Assembly (NCBI RefSeq): GCF_022581195.2
Contig: NC_061452.1
Span: 8,749,501 to 8,813,500, forward strand
Direction: 5' to 3'
Origin: Helicoverpa zea
Lineage: Eukaryota > Arthropoda > Insecta > Lepidoptera > Noctuidae
Length of the DNA stretch: 64,000 bases
In this document: positions 25,101 to 35,459 of the stretch, piece by piece
How the letters are laid out: each line of letters begins with the position of its first letter
Numbering within the stretch: position 1 is the first letter of the stretch
Position numbers and translations under genes: made by a program
The notes under the pieces: model-generated
The model's input: only the letters and a program-made list of their open reading frames with translations
What the model was told of the DNA's origin: nothing
Database searches by the model: none

Positions 25101-25323
25101 GTTATTGGAAATATTTTAATTAATGAATAAACTGCCAGCAGGTATGTAGGTAATATTGCATAGAAAGCTAAACTTTTATTCAAAACTTATTTCTTTTTAA
25201 ATTGCGTTTTTTTTTATTTAGCATAAATAAGTAACATATGGTTGCAGCGAAGTTTGTTACAAACTGCTCTTACTTTAACGTTGACCCCGTAATACTTGAA
25301 ATTTTACTTTAAACGTTTATTTA

Positions 25324-25353
25324 CGAGGGCGGGTCAATAAGTCCGTGACTTTT
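25324..25353 (+). repeat. Left terminal inverted repeat of mariner
   Basis: Begins CGAGGGCGGGTCAATAAGTC right after the TA target site and matches the right end over 30 bp. Confidence 0.93.
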
Positions 25354-25389
25354 GGAATAAAACACAGATTTTTTGATAAATAAATCATT

Positions 25390-26438
25390 TTATTTTTCAA
25401 CGTAGTCCCCCTTGAGCTCTATACACTTTGTCCAACGCTTCTCCAATTTTTTTATCCCTTTCAAAAATTAGAATTTGTCGAGGTCCTCAAAATAGGCCCT
25501 TGTTTGCGAGATGACTTCATCATTGGAGTCAAATCTTTTTCCACCAAGCCATTTCTTCAGGTTTGGGAACAAGAAGTAGTCACTCGGAGCCAAATCTGGA
25601 GAATAGGGCGGATGAGGGAGCAATTCATAGCCGAATTCATGGATTTTTGCCATGGCAACTGCACATGTGTACTTGCATTGTCTTGGTGGAAAAAAACTTT
25701 TTTCTTGGCCAAATGATTTCGGTTTTTTTTTCAAATCGTATTTGAAGCGGTAGGTAATAAGGTGGCATAATATTCCCCATTGATTGTTCTTCCCTTTTGA
25801 AGGTAGTCAATGTGGATTATTCCGCGTGCATCCCAAAAAACAGTCGCCATAACTTTATTGGCTGACAAACTCACCTTGGCCTTCTTTGGTGCCGATTCAC
25901 CCTTAGAAACCCACTGTTTTGACTGTTTTTTGGTCTCTGGTGTGTTGTGATGGATCCATGTTTCGTCCACTGTTACAAAACGGCGCAAAAACTCCTCCAT
26001 ATTGCGATCAAACAACGCCAAACCTTCCTGTGAAGTTGTTACACGAATGCGTTTGTGGTCGACTGTGAGCAAACGCGGCACCCATCTTGCGGAAAGCTTT
26101 CTCATGCCCAAGTGATCATTCAAAATTGAAACCATTGAGCCATGCGAGATCCCTACGGCTTCCACAATCTCTTGCACTTTCAATATTCGGTCGGCCAACA
26201 CCATACCGTGGATTTTTTCGATTGTTTCGGGTGAAGAGACTTCAACTGGGCGTCCAGGGCGTTCGGCATCTTCAGTGCTTATACGGCCACAACGAAATTC
26301 AGTAAACCACTTTTTTACGATTGAAATCAATGGTGCAGAGTCCCCATAGTATTTATCAAGCTTAGCCTTGGTTTCGGTAATGGTTTTTTTTCGCAAAAAA
26401 TAATGCTTAATGAGCACACGAAATTCACTTTGTTCCAT
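25390..26438 (-). pseudogene. Mariner transposase pseudogene (three frameshifts, one nonsense)
   Basis: The transposase would cut and paste the mariner element. The frame from 26438 opens with MEQSEFRVLIKHYFLRKKT. It runs through a paired helix-turn-helix region, the linker-type motif WVPRLLT, and the first catalytic Asp in VTVDETWIHH. At about 25758 the frame shifts (the protein continues as YRFKYDLKKKP), shifts again near 25715 into KKKVFFHQDNA (second Asp), and again near 25690 into TCAVAMAKIHEFGYELLPH...YSPDLAPSDYFLF (third Asp). The spacing between the second and third Asp is 34 residues, the mariner D34D signature. Near the end a TAA replaces the residue after DLDKF, and FLKGIKKLEKRWTKCIELKG then continues to the normal stop at 25390-25392. 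All catalytic residues survive but in different frames, so no active enzyme is made. Confidence 0.93.
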
Positions 26439-26588
26439 TGTTTCCTCAGATTACTGGGTAGTCTGATAAAGATAGCTGTCAAACACAATCTAACTGACGC
26501 AGCAAGTTCAAATTTTGTCAGGAGTCACCTCATAGATGCCTGTTAACAGGAGTAGTGTTGCTTTTTCAGTAAAGAGGTCAGAAATTCA

Positions 26589-26618
26589 AAAAGTCACGGA
26601 CTTATTGACCCGCCCTCG
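26589..26618 (-). repeat. Right terminal inverted repeat of mariner
   Basis: Exact reverse complement of the left 30 bp, followed by TA. Confidence 0.93.
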
Positions 26619-29010
26619 TATATTGCAATAACAGCTTGCATTTATAATGTCTAATAGTGGTGTAGCTACACATTAAACCGTTGTAATTAGATCGAGTTAC
26701 CCACTTTTAAAATATTTATGTAAATCGATGGTAGTAAACATGAGTGTTTTATATAACCCTCAGCTGCGGTGGCGGTAAATTGAAATTATTATTGTTCACA
26801 AGTTAACTGGCTAATTAGAACCGGTGATCAGGTATTTTACCAAGAAACGTATTTGTAGCTAATTGCAATTTTATGGCCTCAGGCAAATTAGAACAGCGAC
26901 GGCGCCGTGAACTTCTAATGCAATTAAATTGAAACTATTGCTCACGTGCGTAATGCACGATATAATTTGCATGTAATTTCAATTAATTGACACTTTCCCT
27001 TCCCGTGAGCGGGAATATTACATGCTCAAAGCATTCTTGTTGTGTGTAGCCGTGGCTTTGAACGTTTTCCGTAATTTAACCCCTTGCTGCAAAACTATTT
27101 GCTTACGTCTTTATAGGTAGGTATACTTATATACAAATATTATAATGGAATAAAGCAGTTAAGTTAAAATGATTAATGTTTAGAGTTCTAGGACTTAACG
27201 ACTTTATAATTGCAGTTATTTCAGGTAGATGAAGAATAGCCTAAAGAGGTTTCTACTTTGACCGACCAAAAAAGTCGAGCCATCATTCAGAAAAGGGACT
27301 TTTTTAATTTGACCAAGAAAAGGAATAAAAACCGTATTCTGTAAATTAAACCAATAAGACTGTGTTAGTAAAAAGAACTCGCAAACCAAAAGTACAAATT
27401 AAAAATGGTCACGAATCACATCGACCGTCCACAGAATATAAAATGAAACGAAAGTAATTCTGAAGTTTCTCAAAGATTTCCAGCAAGACTACGTCAACGA
27501 GTAAACTCTTAAACTGAAAACCTTTCGAACAAAGTTTTTATTACAAAAATATACTAAACGATTTTATATCGTACGATACTTGGATTTATTGAATAACATT
27601 TAACTTACGTCACAGCTTTTTATCGTCAATCGGTGTATTTATTCGCAACACTTAGCAGAATAAATATGAGATGGCAAACGTAATATGCAAATACAGTGTT
27701 GATTGTTTAACTTATTATTTTGTTTGAGTTCAAGCAATCGCCAATGGGCTGGAAAGTGCTTTTGTTTCTCAAAGTAACTTGATGTTTTCATTAGGTTGTT
27801 GCCACTAATGAGAATGTCTGGGTTAGTATTATTAAAATTAATCCTATTTATATGTTCAAAATGTATTATTATATTATGTTTGGATTTGTCAGATCTTCTG
27901 ATCTTTTAAATCAAAGAAGTTAATCTAAATAGCCAAAAGATTTTAAATTACCTAACTACATATATCTTTTACTGCAAAATTTAAGGTTTGTATCCAATCC
28001 ATTTATTAAATATTCAGTCAGCCATTCCAAAAGATTCAATAATTCAATTCAATTCAAAGAGCAATTACGAAAACCAATAACTTAAAGTCAGGTAAAAACC
28101 TTTATTATATTCTGAAACTGCTTACGTTCAATTTACCTATAAAAATATTTTCGTTGAGTTGAATTTGTAACCTACGGTTTTGATAAGAGTTAACTTACGT
28201 CACAAAAGATAAATCAAGTTTATGTGACGTCCCCTGCCATAGCAGGATTTATGTGACTCCCAACGTTCTTTCTAATGTATTCCGTTAGTGAAAATAAAAT
28301 ATGTGTGTTCTAAAATATCATTTCCATTTGTATTCTGAGATATGTTAGTATGAGTTTGCATTTATAGGCGTACAACATAATTATTAATCTTAACGATTCA
28401 ATAGAAAGGATCATCTATTCGATTGTTTCGCCACAACGCCTACGCAACGTGACTCGATTTGAATAAAGTTCTTTTTGAATTTGAACACAAAGACCAATAA
28501 TTAGGTCCGATAATAAGAACGAAGCGTTTATCCCACAAGCTGGCTATGTAAATGAATATGATAATTTAAAATTTAACATAAATGGAGCAGAAATTGTGGA
28601 GTCATGGTGGTAGTGATCGTCGAAGCGGTGTGCGCGGCGGTACGCGTGCGGCCGGCCGTGTGCTCGCTTGCCACCCGTGTAACCGGTGCACGGAGACCGT
28701 GATGCAGCGAATACCTACTGCTACAAATAACGACAATATTTATGAGCCTATTCTAATATTTAACTTTTTATATAAAGCCTTTTTAGTTAAACCTAAGCTG
28801 TGACCACTGAAGAGTGCGTGCAGTAGAACAACATACTTTTCTTTTGCATTTATGTGTGCATGAACTGACCATTTTTTTTCGTAGGTCGTTCCATGAGTTT
28901 TTCATACGATTCGCTGAATACGTATCGTTATTTGAATACATATTTATGTTTTACATAGAAAAACTCCACACCCAACTTCAACATAGTTTATTAACGTTAA
29001 AGGTTTTCGC

Positions 29011-29046
29011 GGTATTTGACTCACGAAAATGCATGAGTCAAATACC
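29011..29046. repeat. Perfect 13-bp inverted repeat with AP-1-like cores
   Basis: GGTATTTGACTCA (29011-29023) and its exact reverse complement TGAGTCAAATACC (29034-29046) flank a 10-nt loop. Each arm contains the AP-1 consensus TGACTCA/TGAGTCA. Confidence 0.75.
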
Positions 29047-30060
29047 ATTTACTTATAGGATATTAAACATGATATGAATCATGAACAACACCATGTCTTT
29101 GTAATAGGTATGTATGAACATACTACATACTTTTATATGTCTTGTAATATGTATGAATACATCTGTTTTCCTTTGTAAATGATAATCCCTGCGTTTACAA
29201 AAATAGTTCACCGTTTTACTGACGTTCCCGATTCGCAGGTGATTTAGCCGCGTAGGTTAGGCGTATTTACCAGTTAACTCTGATGCATTTATCGAGATTA
29301 TCCTGACTAGTTTGGAACTAGAATAAAGGTCTAGTTATGAACTGGTCACGCGGTTAGTGCATATGGAGAAATTCCGGAGTCATAAATAATAAATAAGGAA
29401 GATGGTAAAAGTATTTGTAGGTAATAAACTTTTGTTGTGATTACGTCTTTAACTGCATTAACGGCTGCTCATTTAGTTACTTACTGGAATAAACTAAACT
29501 TTTCTCTTCAACTTTGCAACGGTAGGTAGATATGTCTCTTTTACTACGACTACGACTAATACTTATAATACAAATGTTTATAGCATATCGGGTGAAACCT
29601 ACGCCATTTTGTTAGATATTAATTTAATATTTTTCTCATATAATGTCATAAATAAAACATCGTAGCCAAAACAAAAGACGTACCATAATAGAATTTGCAA
29701 AGCAATATGAGCCTTGGCATTAATATATCTATGGCATCTTTATATCATTACACTACATCCAATAACTTCAACTGTCGTCATAATTCAACGGCTCGTGGGC
29801 GTCAAGTTTGGTTCGTGTTATAAACCTATGTATACCTCTTTATTACTCCTAACTACTCGTTAATGTTTCTTGTATTATAAACTAGAAAATTGTATTACAT
29901 CAACATACTTGAACTATGAAATTTGTCCCCAATTCCAACAGCCAGGCCGACCTCCACGCCTCATATCGGTTTTTATTATAATTAGATGCATAATGTGAAG
30001 AAATTTCATCGATCATACTTTAAATGGCGCCTTCTCATAGAAATCTATAATTAATGCGCA

Positions 30061-30110
30061 ATAAATTGATGATTTGAATTGTTTGTCCATACATTTACGC
30101 ATCAATTTAT
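30061..30110. repeat. 11-bp inverted repeat
   Basis: ATAAATTGATG (30061-30071) and CATCAATTTAT (30100-30110) are exact reverse complements 28 nt apart. The arms are AT-rich, so chance is a real alternative. Confidence 0.5.
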
Positions 30111-31139
30111 ATTATTATAAAATTATAATTACAATCTTTTATTGGCTTTAAATTGAAATCATCTCCAATAAGTGACTGGTTAATGTTTGATAAGAATCAA
30201 GAAAGATAATCGAATTAATTAGTCGAATAACTTCGAAGGCTTACTGTAAATTGGTTTGTGTTTCATATCATTAAACTTACTGTACATCCAATTTATATAA
30301 AATGGAATTGATATTCGTGGCACTGAACACGAAACGCTTATTATTATTTTGACGTAAATTTTTAAACTTGTAGGTGAACAGTTAAAGGTTTTGTGGAGGC
30401 AATTGACAATGACGACATTCATAAGATAGATTGTAGAGATGAAAACAAAATAGTGCATTAAACAGATTAAGATGCGAGAGGAGATACAATCAAACAGCTT
30501 TTATACTGCCAATAGATTGTCTGTAGTGGGCGGACTGACGCTGATAAACAAAATAAACAGTACTTTATCTATTCAATTACCCAATAATGGGTGGGTATTA
30601 TACAAGCTTTTCATATTTGCATGGTTTGTAGTTCGGCCACGACTGGTCTTGGCTCCCGGTTCGATTGGAATTACAACTCGGCGTCCGCAAAGAAAACCAA
30701 TAGCCGAGTTTCACGCGACTGGTTTTATTGAAAAGCTCCATACGCGCATTTTTCCAGCCTGTCCTATTTTTATTTTGCGGTAAATACTGTATTTCTAGCT
30801 GTTTATTGCTAACACGTTGGGTGAGCAGGTGTTTGTATTAAAAACGTGGTGTAAGTATTTGAGGCTTCGTACTTTGTATTGAAGATCCCGGTTCTTAATG
30901 CCAGCATAATTCCTCATTCAAAAGGAAAGATTTTATTTTATAAGTATTTGCTAGTCTCTCGGAGTAGTTATCTGGCGGAGTTTGTTGCAATGATCACTGA
31001 CATAGATCTTAACTATCCCAATCTGAAATGTGAAGATGGAAAACAATGTAAAGGAATCCCGTTGTAGGGCAAAACATAAGTGTTTTATAGTATGAACCGT
31101 TAGTATTATCCGCATAGGAATACACACCCAGCCGCCTAC

Positions 31140-31183
31140 GGGACGTGTTTATGGGGGCACCCACAGATCGCCGAACACGTCCC
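31140..31183. repeat. 10-bp inverted repeat in a locally GC-rich segment
   Basis: GGGACGTGTT (31140-31149) and AACACGTCCC (31174-31183) are exact reverse complements 24 nt apart. Both contain CACGT/ACGTG cores. Confidence 0.6.
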
Positions 31184-32352
31184 ACTGCCGACCTGCACCG
31201 TCATGTCAACATGCTTTATAGTCCCCATAAAAGAATAAAAGCTTTAGTGTTAACAATTATTGAACTTCTCAAATACGACCGCAATCATTTCACCCGAACA
31301 ATTAAAGTGTATTGACATAAAATATTTATTTTACGCTCCAACTTCACCTGAATGTAAATATTTAGAAGATTTATTTTCAAAGTTCTTATTTTATAGTTTT
31401 AAATAAAAGGTTCTTTATTGTTTCGAGAACTGATTTGTTCTGAACCGGAGACTGTTTACCATAAAACGTGCGTTACTGAACTTATATTGGTTTCATATTT
31501 AGATTTGGTATGAATTCAAATTGTTTCACCACTGGGAACTAATTCGTGCATTCATTGTTTCTAAATTAGTCTACATTAAATTAAATATCCTGTTTACATT
31601 CCGCGAAACCATTTGTAAATGGAAAATTTTGGCGAAATGTTTGACTAAAATTGAAGTGTTTGTAGAACACTAGTCAATTTATGTTTCCAATATTCTGTTT
31701 AAACGAAACTTCAATCAAAATGTGTGCTTAGCAAATGTAGAGGGGCCAATTACAGCAACATTACACCTACGTGTATTTAAATAGTAATTCCTTACATCTG
31801 CTTGCGATTCATTAACTCCCACGAAGAAAATCATTAGTTAAGTTAAAAGTGACGTGTTGGAGAATTCCTTGTCGGAGGTGGTGTGTGTCCGTGGTACATT
31901 ATTGTGGACAACACGCCCTGGCCGCGAACAATGCGACACTGACAGTAAGATCTATCTGTTTGGATCTCATGAACTCGTGACCGTGTTTTGTTTTTTTTTT
32001 TTTACTTATTTATTCTTTTTCTCCTCTTATAAATATGGCTTTTGTTGAGCCACAAATTCAACCTCAGATAATTACTATATTCGTTACACAAAATGGTCAG
32101 TAGAAAAGTTACTTTGATCTGAATTTTGATTACCAGCTTCAAAGAAAATAATTATTGTGTGTGAGTTAGAACATTAGTGAAAACATTTTATTTTATTGTA
32201 CAATATTGTCGAAGCGTGAATAACACAAATGTGTTCGTCAATAGGCATTGTACAATATTCACTAGCTTTCAATAACGAAAGCTTGTAATTATAAAATTAC
32301 ATTGAAACAGAAATATCACTAAAACCCACCTAATAGTTATTTGTTATACGAG

Positions 32353-32481
32353 AGTGCAAAGTTGCTTTTTAACCGCGGGCTCAATTTTGATGACCGAGCA
32401 AGCGAAGGATTCTTTCAATAATTAGAATCCTGAGCGATAGCGAGGGAATCAAAAGAGCACAAGGTGCAAAATCTTTGCACT
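32353..32481. repeat. Imperfect ~129-nt foldback sequence
   Basis: Outer 9-bp arms AGTGCAAAG (32353-32361) and CTTTGCACT (32473-32481) pair exactly. So do inner 8-bp arms AGGATTCT (32406-32413) and AGAATCCT (32424-32431) around a 10-nt loop. The intervening parts are partly complementary. Wording such as GAATCCTGAGCG and GTGCAAAATCTTTGCAC recalls a repeat I associate with many Lepidoptera, so a MITE-like or foldback element is likeliest. A hairpin RNA is the alternative. Confidence 0.55.
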
Positions 32482-32880
32482 AGAGTGCAACACGTAACTT
32501 TTCATCCCATCTCATCGAGGAAATTATTAAATGCAAAAAAACAAAATGGCGCGCACATACGAGTATCAAATTAAAAAGATGTACCTATTAAAGTTAACAT
32601 ATTTGAAAACTCACTTTAAAAATGAAACGACGTTAAAAATTTGTGTAAAAACAATAATAAAAAATACTTAATTAATTGAATAATTATTTTAAGCAGTATT
32701 TTATTTATTTAATATGTATTTGTTTGAAAAGTCTTATCAAGATTGTCACAAATGGAGTATTGCACACGATGTTCTAAATTCAAATCACTTTGCCGCTCTA
32801 GAAGATAAAAACGACTTTTGCTCTCAGATATCAAAGGGTAAAACTACTCTTTCCGAGATGGTGGGATGAAAAATATTTTA
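32482..32880. repeat. Probable body of the same repeat, bounded by TTTCATCCCA inverted repeats
   Basis: TTTCATCCCA (32500-32509) recurs as its reverse complement TGGGATGAAA (32862-32871), with similar flanks (CATCGAGG against CCGAGATGG). The AT-rich interior has no coding potential. The outer limits of the element are uncertain. Confidence 0.4.
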
Positions 32881-33168
32881 TATTTACGTTTTAGTGATCC
32901 AACTTGATCGCCAAAGGAATGCCTAGCATGCAAGCAAGGAATGCAATTGAACGAAAGATTGACTTTATTAGTAGATAAAGGATCCTTTTATGTCTGGTGC
33001 TACAATTGACAACAGCCACGCCTATGATGAAGTATGTTCCAATCAACTTCAGCTAACAATCATTAATTATAACATTGTAAATCTGTGATTAATAGCACGA
33101 TACGATATCTTTGATTGGCGGTTAACGGAAACATCAGTTCCAGCTAAGAGGCCATTTTCTATCAATTA

Positions 33169-33391
33169 CTAGCAAACCCGGCGAACTCCGTTCCGCCACC
33201 AGATGGCTTCGTTTTATGTAACATATTGTTTGGTGATATTTTTTTTTTTGTTTTTCCTGAATTTTCTTTGCTATAAACCTCACGGAGCCCGAGACCTTTC
33301 CAACGAATGCAAAACCGTGGAAATCGGTTCGTGCGTTCTGGAGTTATAGCGTCAGGGAGGAAAACCGGACTTATTTTTATATAGTAGATTA
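33169..33391 (-). repeat. CTAG-ended lepidopteran interspersed repeat, copy 2
   Basis: Starts CTAGCAAACCCGGCGAACTC on the plus strand and ends around TTATTTTTATATAGTAGAT. The phrases GGAGTTATAGCGTCAGG and AATCGGTTCGTGCGTTCTGG are typical of this repeat class. Read on the minus strand it ends CTAG|T, as copy 1 does. Confidence 0.55.
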
Positions 33392-35275
33392 CTATTCAAT
33401 AATGAATTTCTATTCTCGGAATGCTGGCTATAGAAACTAATAGAAACTTTAATAAGACTCTGATAAGTACAGTATGACTATGGAACTTTGTAATAATTTG
33501 TAACCGACATGTTCCTTTAACTAAAATAACTGTTTCAAAGCTTTATGTCTCTCTAATAACATGCCATTTAAAGATTTCAACTAGGACTAGCAAAAGTAAA
33601 GAAAATCTTTGCTTATATAATCGATACTGAAAATTAGAAGCTATTGTCCGTTTTGATTTAAAGTTACCCTAAATTTAACGTCCTATATCCTAAACTGATT
33701 TCTTATTATTATTATTTGAATTTAATTGACCTTCACAAAACCAACTAAAAATAAATTGCTCAACCTAACACAACCATGTAAGTAGGGTAAAAATATGTTC
33801 TATAGACCTTTATCTTTACATAATCCTTTTTCAAGTTTGGAATCAGAGTATAAGATAGATAGTGTATTGTTTTATGGCTAAGCTAGCCATTGTGAGGCAA
33901 CGCAGCGTAGCACTGTAATGGAATTATATTGTATATCGGCTTATAGGAGGCGTGCGTCTTGTTTGTGCACTAATACACCTCCAGTCTTACATGTAATGCT
34001 TTTCACAAACAATATTTTAAGTTCCATTATGTTATTAGCTTGGTGCTTGGCTGGTAAATTGCGGATATTGAATATTTTTGCCTTTAAGTATTAGATTTTA
34101 TGTTTATCTGTCATTAAAATGTATGTACAGATGTATTTCCTTAATCAACACTTTTGAATCGTATAGTTACGTAATTAACTGAAAATGATTAAACAGAAGT
34201 TTGGCTCTCGTGTTTTTTTCAGAAAATGTTGTGTTCGATTTTTTTACACACATGCCAAACTATTTAAATTTTTCTCTAATTACACCACTGTAGTTTTACT
34301 ATCAAAAATATCAATAGGTACTGCATTATTCGTGTTCCATTTTCGAATACGGAAAACATTAGAACATCAAACATGGCTTTTACGGATACCATAAAATATG
34401 GCTGCACTCCACCCCTCCCTGTTATTCTGCCATAACGGATGACGTCCTTTATAAAGGTGTTACGAGACTTGGCAAATCTGAGCCGCACCGTGCACAGTAT
34501 GTCTTGAGAATCCCTGGTGTCACTTTGCAGTTCTTAGTTTGACGGATGGAGTCGATAAACGTGTCGTGTTAGATCTCGGCATCGGATTCCAACACCATAT
34601 GTGTATGTCGCTTCGGTGCCACATTGAATACCTTTATAATAATAGAAGCGAGTCACATTGCGTAAGCCATTTGATATGCAATGCTGCTATGTTAATTTTA
34701 TGCCTTTGACAGTTATGTCTGACCAAGGCAACATTCATTATCATCATTTGCTACCCGAGCATCAAAACTTCAAACTGGTGTTAAAGTCCTCCACATACTG
34801 CCTCGACTAGCCAGCTAATATCATTACGAGTAAGTGCGGCCTGATCACGAGCTAACCTGATAACACCAATTTTCGTCAGCATCGGCTCAAAACCCGAAGA
34901 GTGACGTCACAGTTTATTTATTTAGACACGAGCCAACGGCCCTTTCCATTTTACCTAGAAATCCGAGCAACACGTTGGAAAAAATATATTCGCGTCTAGA
35001 ATATCACGGTACAAGTGTGACCGACGTGTGACCTGCATACATTTTTGATTTACTGATAGAACATGAAAGTAGATCTAAAAGAGGTTTTTGCCCGCCTTTT
35101 ACCAGCCTTATCCTGGGTTGACGTTCTCAAAGGACGCATAAAGTATGTAAGTGTGGAGTTTCCATACATTTTCTGGCACGAGAACTTTACAATGTGTATC
35201 CTGACTTTGTAGTGGAAATATATAATAGTTAGCTTAAACTTAGTAAGGAAATTTTATACTTTTCACACTTTGGTA
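33392..35275. other. Intergenic or intronic DNA
   Basis: No supported gene or clear repeat. Only short ORFs without motifs. Confidence 0.4.
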
Positions 35276-35459
35276 ATCTATAATATAAAAATGAATCGCA
35301 AAATGTGTTGGTAAGCGCATAACTCAACAACGCCTGGACCAATTTGGCTAATTCTTTTTTTGTTGTGTTTGTTATTGTCAGGAGAAGGTTCTTATGAAAA
35401 AAAAATAGGGTATAGTAGAGAAGTCAGTTGACGGGAGCGAAGCCGCGGGCAAAAGCTAG
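35276..35459 (+). repeat. CTAG-ended lepidopteran interspersed repeat, copy 3
   Basis: Runs from AATCTATAATATAAAAATG to GCGAAGCCGCGGGCAAAAGC followed by TAG|T. It includes CGCAAAATGTGTTGGTAAGC and CAACGCCTGGACCAATTTGG, phrases that recur in Lepidoptera. It lies in the opposite orientation to copies 1 and 2. Confidence 0.6.

Larger units (their letters stand above)
16153..25321. other. Intergenic or intronic DNA, no supported gene
   Basis: AT-rich with only short, unremarkable ORFs. It contains a perfect hairpin at 16719-16747, a tetranucleotide AAAT run at about 22144-22163, and a palindromic ATTGTACAAT cluster near 19053. No exon with recognisable protein similarity was found. Confidence 0.4.
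25324..26618 (-). mobile_element. Full-length mariner (Tc1/mariner) transposon, decayed
   Basis: A 1295-bp element bounded by TA target duplications (25322-25323, 26619-26620) and by terminal inverted repeats that match over the outermost 30 bp. It encodes a mariner transposase on the minus strand that is disrupted by frameshifts and a stop. The ends look able to be mobilised, but the internal coding sequence is not functional. Length, ends and protein fit a classical D,D34D mariner. I cannot place the subfamily with confidence. Confidence 0.95.
26621..32352. other. Intergenic or intronic DNA, no supported gene
   Basis: AT-rich, with many TAATTA-type motifs at about 26860-26990. A GC-rich patch lies at about 28600-28700, in a 73-codon ORF that shows no motif. 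Three short foldbacks are listed separately. Confidence 0.4.

Noticed and set aside
25504..26305. Plus-strand ORFs over the mariner element
   Set aside because: They are antisense to the transposase and have no similarity of their own.
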